This document shows positions 1-8,149 of a DNA stretch of 64,000 bases, in pieces. This stretch comes from Oleispira sp963933055. Lineage in GTDB: Bacteria > Pseudomonadota > Gammaproteobacteria > Pseudomonadales > Oceanobacteraceae. The notes under the pieces were generated by a model, which was not told the DNA's origin, did not search any database, and saw only the letters and a list, made by a program, of their open reading frames with translations. Position numbers and translations under genes: made by a program. The stretch covers positions 20,189 to 84,188 of the forward strand of contig CAWVSY010000006.1 of the NCBI GenBank assembly GCA_963933055.1, in the 5' to 3' direction. Numbering within the stretch: position 1 is the first letter of the stretch; each line of letters begins with the position of its first letter.

Positions 1-87
1 GTAAACTACATAGACAGCAAACCCGAAATCCGTAAAGAGTCTTTACAGCCATGCTTATTTCATTTTTCTCTGCTAGCCTGTGGATAA
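1..87 (+). CDS. possible 3' end of an upstream gene (partial)
   Basis: Frame 1 is open from the window edge to a TAA at 85-87 and reads VNYIDSKPEIRKE and onward. The other two forward frames hit stops by base 35. If real, this gene overlaps the start of the histidine kinase by about 37 bases, longer than the 4-14 base overlaps seen later in the same operon. The fragment is too short to assign to a family, and it may be chance. Confidence 0.25.
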   Translation, partial: VNYIDSKPEIRKESLQPCLFHFSLLACG

Positions 88-1988
88 CCATACTCTCAGC
101 CTCTACAACAGCAGGATGGCTCTGGTTAAAACGCAAAGAAGAACCCGCACTGATTGCCTTAGCCGCTTTTTGTCTATCCATGGCCATTTGGTGTTTTGGT
201 CACATAGCCGCATTAGAAGGCTGCCCTGAAATCGCACGCACCTTGATGCTGACCAACCCTCTATTACCCACAACCTTTTTGCACTTTGTACTCTTGTGGC
301 TGCGAGGCAGTATTCCAATCTCTGAAAAAAATTATTGCTTTGTTCCCATTATTTATCTGTTTGCCATTATTATCATTGTACTAAGTATTTGGGGAGACAG
401 CGGTCACATTGAACCTTGGAATGTTTTTCCCAGTTTCTTCCACATAGACTCTATCGGCTGGCTCAACCTACTTTATTCCGTCGGCGTAGGCATCGCTGCA
501 CACATATTATTACTCTACGGATACCGTAATACTCAAGGCAATAAAAAACGCTCTATCCTTGCCATGTTTGCTGTTGGCGGCTGGGGATTTTCTTTAGCGA
601 CCAGCTTTATATTGCCGTCATTAGAGATCGACTTCTTTCCCTACCCGATGCTGGCATTACCAAGCTATGTCGTACTCGTGGTCTATGCGGTCGTACGCTA
701 CCACCTAGTAGAAGTGAACCGCCTAGTAAGCCGAGCCGTTCATTGGCTCGCCGTGCTGATCATCTCAATGCTGCTAATGAGTTTATTTCTGGCCTTCATC
801 GCCCCCGTCGCGATGACAGAACTCGCAACGGTACCAACGCTGCAGCTGTTCATTTACTCCAGCATTTTATTATTGCTCGCTTGGCTACTGTATGGCCCCG
901 CCAAACAATTTGCCGATCGCTTAATATACCCTGGCGGCTACGTCGATGAAGTCTTGCTTAACCAATGGTTACTGCAATTAAACCAAGCAACCTCTTGGCA
1001 GACTTTAGCGCAAACCATTGAAAATATTTGGCAACAGAATGCCCCCAAAACAAACATTACGGGGAACGAGAGAGATTCTGAAACCGTCGGGGTGAAAATT
1101 ATTGCCGCTAGTGGTGATAGCCACATTCAGCCAGAAGAGGATGAAAAGAAAGCTTTATTTATTTGCCATAAAACCGATGATTGGCATTGCCAACTATCCG
1201 GCTGGGATGATATTCCTCCGGCACAACAACACATGGCAGAGTTACTCGTAGCACTGATCACCAATGCCTGCACGTCACTCGATCGCTCCATTCAAGTGGC
1301 TAAAATTGAAGCCCACGCAGAAAGTGAACGCATCAAACAACAGCACTTAATCGAACTAGGAAGCCTCACTGCGGCCATTGCTCACGAACTTAGAAATCCA
1401 TTGAACATCATTAACATGGCCTCGGCACAGACAGAGGATAACATTAAACATCACATTCAAAATCAAGTAGCACGAGCAGAGTTAATGATTCGTGATACGT
1501 TATCTTATGCGGGTAATATTGAATTAAAACTTAGCCAGCAAGATTTAGTCATCATTGCTCAACAAGTGATTCAACAAATTAACAGTTTATTCTCGGTCGC
1601 CATTCACCTAAAGAGCGAACAGCAAATAATCGGGGCTTTTGATCGCGAACGCATCCAACAAATACTGATCAACTTATTAGAAAATGCAGCGGCTTTTACG
1701 GCCTCTATTGCTGATGGAAAAATTGAATTACAGCTGAGCAAAACCGATCACAACATTATTATCCAAGTAAACAATAATGGGCCTGAAGTACCATCCGACA
1801 TGCTCCCCCACTTATTCGAACCGTTTATTACACAGCGCAGCGGTGGCAGTGGCTTAGGGCTCTCCATTGTGCGTCGTCTTGTTGATGCGCATCACGGCAA
1901 CATACGCCACAGCAACCAGCTAGGCTGGCCAGTATCTTTTGTAATTAGTCTACCGATTGATCATCAACCAATACATAATGAGATTTAA
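51..1988 (+). CDS. membrane sensor histidine kinase with multi-helix N-terminal sensor
   Basis: Sensor kinase of a two-component system, 645 residues. Roughly the first 290 residues are hydrophobic, with about seven to nine helices resembling the 7TM/16TM sensor regions of membrane kinases. A poorly conserved linker (about 300-420) follows, then a dimerisation domain with the phosphoacceptor in AIAHELRNPLN (His445). The ATPase domain shows an N box (LLENAAAF) and a G box (GSGLGLSIV). The gene is followed directly by a sigma-54-type response regulator, so the two are very probably cognate. The arrangement recalls PrsK/PrsR of exosortase systems, but no exosortase gene is visible here and I do not claim that identity. 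The signal sensed is unknown. Confidence 0.88.
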   Translation: MLISFFSASLWITILSASTTAGWLWLKRKEEPALIALAAFCLSMAIWCFGHIAALEGCPEIARTLMLTNPLLPTTFLHFVLLWLRGSIPISEKNYCFVPIIYLFAIIIIVLSIWGDSGHIEPWNVFPSFFHIDSIGWLNLLYSVGVGIAAHILLLYGYRNTQGNKKRSILAMFAVGGWGFSLATSFILPSLEIDFFPYPMLALPSYVVLVVYAVVRYHLVEVNRLVSRAVHWLAVLIISMLLMSLFLAFIAPVAMTELATVPTLQLFIYSSILLLLAWLLYGPAKQFADRLIYPGGYVDEVLLNQWLLQLNQATSWQTLAQTIENIWQQNAPKTNITGNERDSETVGVKIIAASGDSHIQPEEDEKKALFICHKTDDWHCQLSGWDDIPPAQQHMAELLVALITNACTSLDRSIQVAKIEAHAESERIKQQHLIELGSLTAAIAHELRNPLNIINMASAQTEDNIKHHIQNQVARAELMIRDTLSYAGNIELKLSQQDLVIIAQQVIQQINSLFSVAIHLKSEQQIIGAFDRERIQQILINLLENAAAFTASIADGKIELQLSKTDHNIIIQVNNNGPEVPSDMLPHLFEPFITQRSGGSGLGLSIVRRLVDAHHGNIRHSNQLGWPVSFVISLPIDHQPIHNEI

Positions 1989-1989
1989 T

Positions 1990-3375
1990 ATGAGTACAAA
2001 AATTCTATTGATTGATGACGAAGTAGCCTTCTGTGAATTATGTGCACTCTTACTTGAACAAGCCGGTCATACGGTTGAATGTGCTCACGACGCCAATAGT
2101 GGTCTAGCATTATTTGACGCGGCCAAAAAAAATAATGAAAGTTTTGACTTAGTCATTCACGACCTAGCTTTACCTCCAAGCTTTAGACCAGAAGACAGCC
2201 TCGAAAAACTAAGCCACTATCAAAACGTACCCGTACTGGTACTTACTGCTCACAGTGACCGCACTCTTGCATTAAAAGCAATCGAACTAGGCGCTTGGGA
2301 TTTTATAACAAAACCGATTGATCCTGATTTACTGCAAGTCATCATTCAACGTGCGCTCGAAAAAAACAGCTTATTGCAACAAATTAAAACGCTAGAAACC
2401 ACGTTAGAAACGACTCTCGACCAACAAGAAACATCTAACTTTGGGCTTATTGGAAAAAGCAGTGCAATTCAATTAACACGAGAACTCATACAACGTATTT
2501 CACATACTCAAGTACCTGTATTAGTGCAAGGTCCTAGCGGTACAGGCAAAGAAATAATTGCCAATGCCATTCACAATAATAGCAGCCGAAAACAGCATAA
2601 ACTGGTCTCTGTTCACTGCGGAGCAATTCCTGCTGAATTATTAGAAAGTGAATTATTTGGCTATAAAAAAGGGGCTTTCACGGGGGCTGATAGTGATCGC
2701 CAAGGCTTATTAGCCAGCGCAGATAAAGGCACATTATTTTTAGACGAAATAGGCGAAATGCCCATCGCCATGCAGATAAAATTATTACGAGTACTGCAAG
2801 ATGGCCGTTACTACCCGGTAGGAAGCCGCACCATAGAAACGCTGAATATTCGCTTAATTTGTGCAACCAATAGAGATTTATCACAAGAAATTAAAAATGG
2901 AAATTTTAGAGAAGATCTTTATTATCGCATTAAAGGGCTAACCATCATCACCACCAGTCTTGAAAACCGCAAAGAAGATATTCCCGTCCTCGTCGATCAC
3001 TTTTTAATGCGTTATAACCACGAACACAAAACAGACATCAGCCTCAACCAAGAAACCTGTACTTGGTTCAGAAATAACTCATGGCCTGGTAATGTAAGAG
3101 AGCTCAAAAATACCTTAGAAAGCTCACTGGCCATTTGCCTTGATAATAATTTGACCCTACAAGAAATTGGTTTGATTCGCGGTGAAAATGAAAATCAATC
3201 ACCACAAAGCATAAGCTCCCATAAAACGTTAGAACAACATGTGAGCGCATTAGAAATTGCGCTAATTACTAAAGCAATGACCGATAATCAAGGCAACAAA
3301 ACTCATACTGCTCAAGCGCTAGGAATAACACGCCAAGGGCTAATCAATAAAATCAAACGCTATGGTTTATTATGA
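1990..3375 (+). CDS. sigma-54-dependent response regulator (NtrC family)
   Basis: Transcriptional activator of RNA polymerase-sigma54, 461 residues. The receiver domain (1-125) has acidic residues DD at 9-10, the phosphoacceptor Asp58 (in VIHDLALP) and the conserved Lys in FITKPID. The AAA+ domain has a Walker A at 181-187 (GPSGTGK) and the sigma54-contacting GAFTGAD loop. The C-terminal Fis-type helix-turn-helix reads HTAQALGITRQGL. I chose the ATG at 1990, one base after the kinase stop, because MSTKILLIDDE is the normal receiver start; an in-frame ATG at 1957 would overlap the kinase. The gene overlaps the downstream rhomboid gene by 4 bases (ATGA), indicating coupled translation. Confidence 0.92.
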   Translation: MSTKILLIDDEVAFCELCALLLEQAGHTVECAHDANSGLALFDAAKKNNESFDLVIHDLALPPSFRPEDSLEKLSHYQNVPVLVLTAHSDRTLALKAIELGAWDFITKPIDPDLLQVIIQRALEKNSLLQQIKTLETTLETTLDQQETSNFGLIGKSSAIQLTRELIQRISHTQVPVLVQGPSGTGKEIIANAIHNNSSRKQHKLVSVHCGAIPAELLESELFGYKKGAFTGADSDRQGLLASADKGTLFLDEIGEMPIAMQIKLLRVLQDGRYYPVGSRTIETLNIRLICATNRDLSQEIKNGNFREDLYYRIKGLTIITTSLENRKEDIPVLVDHFLMRYNHEHKTDISLNQETCTWFRNNSWPGNVRELKNTLESSLAICLDNNLTLQEIGLIRGENENQSPQSISSHKTLEQHVSALEIALITKAMTDNQGNKTHTAQALGITRQGLINKIKRYGLL

Positions 3376-3980
3376 TTAAACGAAAAAACATTCCATTTTC
3401 AAAACGAATAAAAATTGCAGCTAGCCTATGCTTGCTGATTATTGTGATTGAAGCCATTAACCAAGTAACCGCTGGCTTCTTTAGATCTTTTGGAATTTAT
3501 CCAAGAAACTTACATGGCCTAACCGGTATTATCTTTGCTCCTTTTTTGCATGGTGGAATTATCCATTTAATCAGTAACTTAGTACCCTTGTTTGTATTGT
3601 CACTTTTGCTACTAAGCCATGGCCTTACACGTTTTATTTTAGTTTTTACCACGACGGCCATCGCAGGAGGATTGCTGGTTTGGGTATTTGGCAGAAGCGC
3701 CAATCACATTGGCATGAGCGGGGTTATTTACGGCCTCTTTGGTTATTTAATAATAGCAGGCTTCATCAGTCGTGAATTTAAACTGTTTATGGTCAGTTGC
3801 TTAGTCGCCGTGATGTACGGAGGCTTAATCTATGGCGTACTTCCGACCATGGCTGCCGTTTCATTTGAGTCACATTTATTCGGTTTTATCGTCGGAATCA
3901 TGATGGCCTTTGTATTAGGCAAAGACCCTAGCTATAAATTAAAAAATAAGCGCAAAAGGCAATCGTATGTGGCTAAATAA
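3372..3980 (+). CDS. rhomboid-family intramembrane serine protease
   Basis: Six-helix membrane protein of 202 residues that should cleave transmembrane segments of other proteins inside the bilayer. Visible hallmarks are the HLISN motif in helix 2, the catalytic serine in GMSGVIYG (helix 4) and the catalytic histidine in SHLFGFIVG (helix 6), so the Ser-His dyad is intact. The C-terminus is short, basic and cytoplasmic. The gene starts within the stop of the response regulator gene (4-base overlap) and overlaps the next gene by 14 bases, so it is part of the kinase/regulator operon. Rhombosortase, the rhomboid branch acting on GlyGly-CTERM proteins, is a possible alternative; the substrate cannot be told from this window. 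Confidence 0.85.
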   Translation: MIKRKNIPFSKRIKIAASLCLLIIVIEAINQVTAGFFRSFGIYPRNLHGLTGIIFAPFLHGGIIHLISNLVPLFVLSLLLLSHGLTRFILVFTTTAIAGGLLVWVFGRSANHIGMSGVIYGLFGYLIIAGFISREFKLFMVSCLVAVMYGGLIYGVLPTMAAVSFESHLFGFIVGIMMAFVLGKDPSYKLKNKRKRQSYVAK

Positions 3981-4662
3981 AAAACAAACATCGGATACTG
4001 CGATAAAAGACTATCGCTCAACTTTATTAAAATCTTGCCCAAGTCATATTGTTATCGATAATTTATTTAACGAAGAAAAACTCAATGATGTTATCCAAGT
4101 TTTGCAGCAACCTAATAACTGGAAGACCCAAAAACATACCTACTCAAAACTGTATGTCGACGATATACACTGGAACAATACCGATCACGAACAACGGTTT
4201 GTGCAGCGAGACTCTTGGCAACGAGACTCGTCAAGCGCCACTGCAAAGGGCATAGCCCATGATTTTTTATCGTTTTTACGCGGTGATGAATACCTGGCGC
4301 TATTATCTCGTATTTTTAATACCGTCATTACCGATATCAATGTCGAAAATCCTGAAATCAATACCAACTACTTTCGCCTAAGCCGCAATGATTTTATAGA
4401 ACAGCATGCCGACGACTCCCCGGGTAGAGAAATTTGCATGCTATTGTATCTAAATAAACATTGGCAAGAAGACGCCGGAGGTGAATTAGTATTTGCAGGA
4501 GAAAAAGAGAGTGAGAAAAAGATACGTATTTCACCACAGTATAATCGTTGTGTATTATTTGACCCGTCCTCTGAAGGATCAGAGCACTGGGTAAAAAAAC
4601 TCAATACAAAGTATAAAGACCAATATCGCTACAACATAACAAGCTGGTATTGGTCTGAATGA
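3967..4662 (+). CDS. 2-oxoglutarate/Fe(II)-dependent oxygenase (prolyl-hydroxylase-like)
   Basis: Soluble 231-residue protein of the P4HA-like 2OG-Fe(II) oxygenase group. The iron-binding triad is readable: His147 and Asp149 in EQHADDS, and distal His207 in SEHWV. A basic residue a little after it (QYRYN) is suitable for binding 2-oxoglutarate. A double-stranded beta-helix core is implied by EICMLLYLN, GGELVF and CVLFDP. Such enzymes hydroxylate protein or small-molecule targets using O2; the target here is unknown. It is the last gene of the overlapping operon with the kinase, regulator and rhomboid, so it could modify a component of that pathway (inference). Confidence 0.8.
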   Translation: MWLNKKQTSDTAIKDYRSTLLKSCPSHIVIDNLFNEEKLNDVIQVLQQPNNWKTQKHTYSKLYVDDIHWNNTDHEQRFVQRDSWQRDSSSATAKGIAHDFLSFLRGDEYLALLSRIFNTVITDINVENPEINTNYFRLSRNDFIEQHADDSPGREICMLLYLNKHWQEDAGGELVFAGEKESEKKIRISPQYNRCVLFDPSSEGSEHWVKKLNTKYKDQYRYNITSWYWSE

Positions 4663-4681
4663 TATTCAAATCACTTGAATA
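4663..4681. other. short inverted repeat at a convergent gene junction
   Basis: TATTCAA (4663-4669) pairs with TTGAATA (4675-4681) around a 5-base loop, between the forward oxygenase gene and the reverse DUF3465 gene. There is no T-run on either side, so it is at most a weak terminator or RNA-end stabiliser. Confidence 0.35.
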
Positions 4682-4702
4682 AGATCATTAAATATCCATA
4701 GA

Positions 4703-5092
4703 TTATTTGTACAGAACACCGTTATGTTTAAGCCAACCGTCTTTGTGTCGACCTGCGGGATCATGATGCGTCCAATGAACGATCCCCCCCTTGGCATTCC
4801 ATTCATACTCCCCATAAAATTCGATAGAATCACCAATATTTATAGAATTTATTCTTCGAGCTAAATCGATATTATGAGCAATCAAAACAGTCTGGCCTGA
4901 TGCTAATTTAACAATGAATTTTTGATGGCGAGCGCCTTTATTATCATCAGCTAAAATTTTAATCACTGTGCCAATACTTCTAACTTGGACATTACTGGTT
5001 CTCGCTTGATAGGCAGAAGAAACGGAAGACTCAGCTGCAAAACCAGAAAAAGAAACCGAAGATAAAATTAATATTATGAATAAATATTTCAT
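4703..5092 (-). CDS. DUF3465 secreted protein
   Basis: 129-residue protein with a clear N-terminal signal peptide (hydrophobic stretch FIILILSSVSFSGF, likely cleaved after an AxA-like site near residue 20). The mature part resembles DUF3465: a small beta-rich fold with VIKILADDNKGARHQKF, GDSIEFYGEYEW and the C-terminal block VHWTHHDPAGRHKDGW. It looks like an OB-like exported domain. Its function is not known. It lies 6 bases downstream of the YgjV-like gene on the same strand, so the two are probably co-transcribed with the acetyltransferase gene above them. Confidence 0.75.
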   Translation of the reverse strand: MKYLFIILILSSVSFSGFAAESSVSSAYQARTSNVQVRSIGTVIKILADDNKGARHQKFIVKLASGQTVLIAHNIDLARRINSINIGDSIEFYGEYEWNAKGGIVHWTHHDPAGRHKDGWLKHNGVLYK

Positions 5093-5098
5093 ACGTAG

Positions 5099-5599
5099 TT
5101 ACTCCTCATCATTATTTTCTACCCGAATAAGAGCATAAATGCTAGTACACAATGCAAGAAAGTTTGAAATTAGCGCAGGATATGATGCGATTAATAAGTT
5201 ATGTCCAATCCAGCAAAATAAACAGCACAACAACAATAGACGAAGACGCTTCGTACTAACTTGCAAATTACCTATACAGAAAAATATTAGTGCCAACGTT
5301 GAAAAGAAAGATGGCAAGCCATGCCAAGTAAACCAAGATACTAAAGGGATTAACACGATAGATACAAAATAAACTGATTTAAACCTTGGATGTGCTTCTA
5401 AGGGAATAGCTAAAGTAGCTTGCACCCCAGCAAAAGCCATGACAGCAGCACCAGTATAAGCCCCCAAAAGCCAAAAGTGCAAAAACATAAATGCACAAGC
5501 TACAACTTGGCCAATCAGCAAAAATTTACGGTACTTAATAAGAGGCCACAAAGAATTGGCCATTACACCTAAAACTCCAAATGCCGTAGATAGCTCCAT
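5099..5599 (-). CDS. YgjV-family inner-membrane protein
   Basis: 166-residue integral membrane protein with about five or six hydrophobic helices (for example FLLIGQVVACAFMFLHFWLL and LRLLLLCCLFCWIGHNLLI). Length and the N-terminal pattern GVLGVMANSLWPLIKYRK match the bacterial inner membrane protein family that includes E. coli YgjV. The biochemical role of the family is not established. Its start abuts the stop of the GNAT gene (no gap), so it belongs to the same reverse transcript. Confidence 0.7.
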   Translation of the reverse strand: MELSTAFGVLGVMANSLWPLIKYRKFLLIGQVVACAFMFLHFWLLGAYTGAAVMAFAGVQATLAIPLEAHPRFKSVYFVSIVLIPLVSWFTWHGLPSFFSTLALIFFCIGNLQVSTKRLRLLLLCCLFCWIGHNLLIASYPALISNFLALCTSIYALIRVENNDEE

Positions 5600-6061
5600 C
5601 TAGTTTAAATTCCGTTTATCTTGCGAGAGCACCATCTTTTGTGCCATTACTTGCACTTGATTATAAGTGGTTTCAAATGTGTCTGTAACAATAAACCCAT
5701 ACTGTTGATATAATTTTTTGGCAGGCTGATTTGAACTTGCAATATACAAACATGGGAGGCCACTGATAAGTGATAATAAAAATTCAAATAGCTTTTTACC
5801 TACGCCTTTTCCCCTAAACTGAGGATGAATAAACAAGGCTCGGATTTCGTTACCACAAACAGCGCCATAGCCAAAAATACAAGAATTTTCTTGATACACA
5901 TAAATATCTGATTCCATTAGATTATTTAATCTCACAGCATCATTTTTAAGCGGTAAGAGTGTAAATTTTTTATCTTCAAATTTAAGCTCATCAAGTTTTG
6001 AACATTTATAGATATCAAAAATTACAGGTAAATCATCTGGTCTATACGATCTGATGCTCAT
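5600..6061 (-). CDS. GNAT-family N-acetyltransferase
   Basis: 153-residue acetyl-CoA-dependent acetyltransferase. The acetyl-CoA binding signature is clear in RALFIHPQFRGKGVGKKLFE (motif A, with the RGKGVG turn). The N-terminal part begins IRSYRPDDLPVIFDIY, typical of GNAT alpha1. A motif-B-like end, KKLYQQYGFIVT, is also present. The substrate is unknown. It is the first gene of a three-gene reverse group (GNAT, YgjV-like, DUF3465) and faces the divergent TetR gene across a 254 bp intergenic region. Confidence 0.82.
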   Translation of the reverse strand: MSIRSYRPDDLPVIFDIYKCSKLDELKFEDKKFTLLPLKNDAVRLNNLMESDIYVYQENSCIFGYGAVCGNEIRALFIHPQFRGKGVGKKLFEFLLSLISGLPCLYIASSNQPAKKLYQQYGFIVTDTFETTYNQVQVMAQKMVLSQDKRNLN

Positions 6062-6261
6062 TCTATGTTATCCAATGCTAACAATAATCGCAGACTTTTT
6101 GATCATTGTTGCGCCCTAATACGAATAGGCTCGTTATGTCAGAGTTAGTCTTGATATTACACTGATTTTGCACGACTTCTATTCATCTTCCCAATGTAAA
6201 TACGACGATTTAACTTCTCTCTGTACAAATCGACACAATTCCTATAATTTTGCACTTGACT

Positions 6262-6285
6262 AGCCTACCTACCAGTAGGTAGGCT
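6262..6285. promoter_or_regulatory. palindromic operator upstream of the tetR/old-yellow-enzyme pair
   Basis: Two perfect 11-base arms, AGCCTACCTAC (6262-6272) and GTAGGTAGGCT (6275-6285), flank a 2-base centre. Each arm is itself made of TACC/GGTA steps. A TATAAT hexamer at 6243-6248 lies just upstream, so a repressor bound here would sit at the transcription start. The first codon of the TetR gene is 30 bases downstream. The layout is that of an autoregulatory TetR operator; which protein binds is inferred from position. Confidence 0.75.
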
Positions 6286-6315
6286 GACAGCCATTACATA
6301 ATTTCAAACACGCTT

Positions 6316-6933
6316 ATGAACACTAAAACGAAAGTAGAAACACAAACCGAACCCTTAAGCACTCGTGAACAGATTATCGAATTTTCTGCCGATATGCTGC
6401 GGGCGAATGGTTTTGAAGGCTTTAGTTATCTGGATATTTCTCGTCACCTAGGAATTACCAAAGCCAGTGTTCATCATCATTTTCCTAAAAAAGTAGATTT
6501 AGGATTAGCGCTTTGCGATTGGACCCAGGATTGGCTTGAGCAAGGTTTATCGCATTTTGATGCTAGGTCTACCTCTAGTTGGAATAAGTTAGAACGTTAC
6601 GTTCGTGCTGCAATGAAACATAGTTTGAATGAACAAAAACTTTGCCCTATCAGCGCTTTTTATAGTGATTTAAATAAGCTACCAGAGCCTATTAAAGAGC
6701 GCTTAAAAGCTTTAGATGATTATGAACTTGATTGGGCAACGGGGGTGATAGAGGAAGGCATCAGCAATAATGAATTTCCTCAACATCCTGATGCTCGTGC
6801 GATTGCGAGCTTATTTATTTTCAGTTGTAAGGGTGCTTTGTATTATGCGCGTTTACACGGAAAAGATTTATTTCACCAAACAATGAAGCAGCTTGAACTG
6901 CTTATAAAGTCACAACATTGTCTACAACCATAA
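6316..6933 (+). CDS. TetR/AcrR-family transcriptional repressor
   Basis: 205-residue regulator. The N-terminal helix-turn-helix (about 17-62) reads TREQIIEFSADMLRANGFEG then LDISRHLGITKASVHHHF, the classic TetR layout with the recognition helix TKASVHHHF. The rest is the helical ligand-binding/dimer domain, which contains a cysteine (KLCPISAF). It is followed 24 bases later by an old-yellow-enzyme gene and preceded by a strong palindrome. This mirrors NemR-NemA in E. coli, where electrophiles inactivate the repressor and induce the reductase. Function as an electrophile-responsive repressor is inferred from this arrangement. Confidence 0.88.
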   Translation: MNTKTKVETQTEPLSTREQIIEFSADMLRANGFEGFSYLDISRHLGITKASVHHHFPKKVDLGLALCDWTQDWLEQGLSHFDARSTSSWNKLERYVRAAMKHSLNEQKLCPISAFYSDLNKLPEPIKERLKALDDYELDWATGVIEEGISNNEFPQHPDARAIASLFIFSCKGALYYARLHGKDLFHQTMKQLELLIKSQHCLQP

Positions 6934-6957
6934 ACTCTGAAAAAGAATAGGAAAACT

Positions 6958-8091
6958 ATGAGCAATTCTTTATCTCCATTATTTCAACCTATTAATTTAG
7001 GTCCATTGTCTTTGCGTAACCGTATTGTTATGGCGCCGATGACGCGTACTTTTTCACCAGGCGGCATTCCAAATGATTTAGTCGTAGCCTATTACGCACG
7101 TCGTGCTGAAAACGAAGTGGGTTTAATTATTACCGAAGGTACAACGGTTGGCCATAAAGCGGCTAATGGTTATCCACGCGTTCCTGCTATTCACGGTGAA
7201 GCGGCATTGGCTGGCTGGAAAAAAGTCGTTGATGCTGTGCATGCTAAGGGCGGTAAAATTGCTCCTCAGCTATGGCATGTGGGCGCTGTTCGTAAAGAAG
7301 GTGTTGAGCCTGATCCCTCCGTTCCTGGTCATAGCCCTTCTGGTTTATTTATGGCGGGCAAGCCAAACGGTATTGCGATGAGCCAGCAAGATATTGATGA
7401 TGTTGTTGAAGCGTTTGCACAAGCAGCCGCTGATGCAAAAGAAGTAGGTTTTGACGCTGTTGAAGTTCATGGTGCTCATGGCTATTTGATTGATCAATTT
7501 TTCTGGAAAGGCACCAATGTTCGTGACGATAGCTACGGTGGTGATTTGGTTGCACGTACTAAGTTTGCAGTTGAAATCGTTCGTGCTATTCGCGCTCGTG
7601 TAGGTGAAGATTTCCCGATTATCTTCCGTTTTTCTCAATGGAAACAGCAGAATTACGATGCTCGTTTGGTAGAAACACCTGAAGAATTGAAAGCTTTCTT
7701 AACACCATTAGTCGATGCTGGCGTTGATATTTTCCACTGCAGTACTCGCCGCTATTGGGAAAAAGAATTTGAAAATTCGCCAACGGATGCTGATTTAAAT
7801 TTAGCAGGTTGGACGAAGAAGTTAACAGGTAAGCCGGTCATTACTGTTGGTAGTGTTGGTTTGAATACTAGCTTTGTCGGTGCTGAGCACGGTATGGAAA
7901 TGTCTGCTCAAGCAGGAATTGAAGCCAGTTCAATAACTCAGCTTGCGGAGCGTGTAGCAAAAGATGAATTTGAATTAGTGGCGGTGGGCCGTGCGTTAAT
8001 TCAAGATCCTGAATGGGTAGTGAAAGTTCGTGAAGATCGCCTTGATGAACTTGAAGACTATTCAAAAGATAGCTTAATGCAGTTGGTTTAA
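6958..8091 (+). CDS. NADH:flavin oxidoreductase, old yellow enzyme family
   Basis: 377-residue FMN-dependent ene-reductase that reduces activated C=C bonds of alpha,beta-unsaturated compounds using NAD(P)H. The TIM-barrel begins with LFQPINLGPLSLRNRIVMAP. An active-site His pair is visible in EVHGAHGYLIDQF (His-x-x-His, rather than the His-x-x-Asn of yeast OYE). The FMN phosphate site is near VGSVG and AVGRALIQDP. Full length for the family. It is co-transcribed with the preceding TetR gene (24-base gap). The physiological substrate is unknown; detoxification of reactive electrophiles is the usual role of such regulator-linked enzymes. Confidence 0.87.
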   Translation: MSNSLSPLFQPINLGPLSLRNRIVMAPMTRTFSPGGIPNDLVVAYYARRAENEVGLIITEGTTVGHKAANGYPRVPAIHGEAALAGWKKVVDAVHAKGGKIAPQLWHVGAVRKEGVEPDPSVPGHSPSGLFMAGKPNGIAMSQQDIDDVVEAFAQAAADAKEVGFDAVEVHGAHGYLIDQFFWKGTNVRDDSYGGDLVARTKFAVEIVRAIRARVGEDFPIIFRFSQWKQQNYDARLVETPEELKAFLTPLVDAGVDIFHCSTRRYWEKEFENSPTDADLNLAGWTKKLTGKPVITVGSVGLNTSFVGAEHGMEMSAQAGIEASSITQLAERVAKDEFELVAVGRALIQDPEWVVKVREDRLDELEDYSKDSLMQLV

Positions 8092-8097
8092 GTTATA

Positions 8098-8127
8098 GAC
8101 AATGCAGCTGCTTTCAGCTGCATTGTC
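8098..8127. terminator. hairpin terminator between convergent genes
   Basis: GACAATGCAGCTG (8098-8110) and its exact complement (8115-8127) form a 13 bp stem with a 4-base loop, 7 bases after the oxidoreductase stop. The forward side continues to a short T-run at about 8140. It also lies just past the end of the reverse cbiX gene, so it may serve both transcripts. Confidence 0.7.
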
Positions 8128-8149
8128 TAAGTGGCCCTATTTTTACCCC

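Noticed and set aside
51..3375. PEP-CTERM/exosortase PrsK-PrsR identity for the two-component pair
   Set aside because: Architecture is similar but no exosortase or polysaccharide genes are present and the sequences lack features I could tie to that family.
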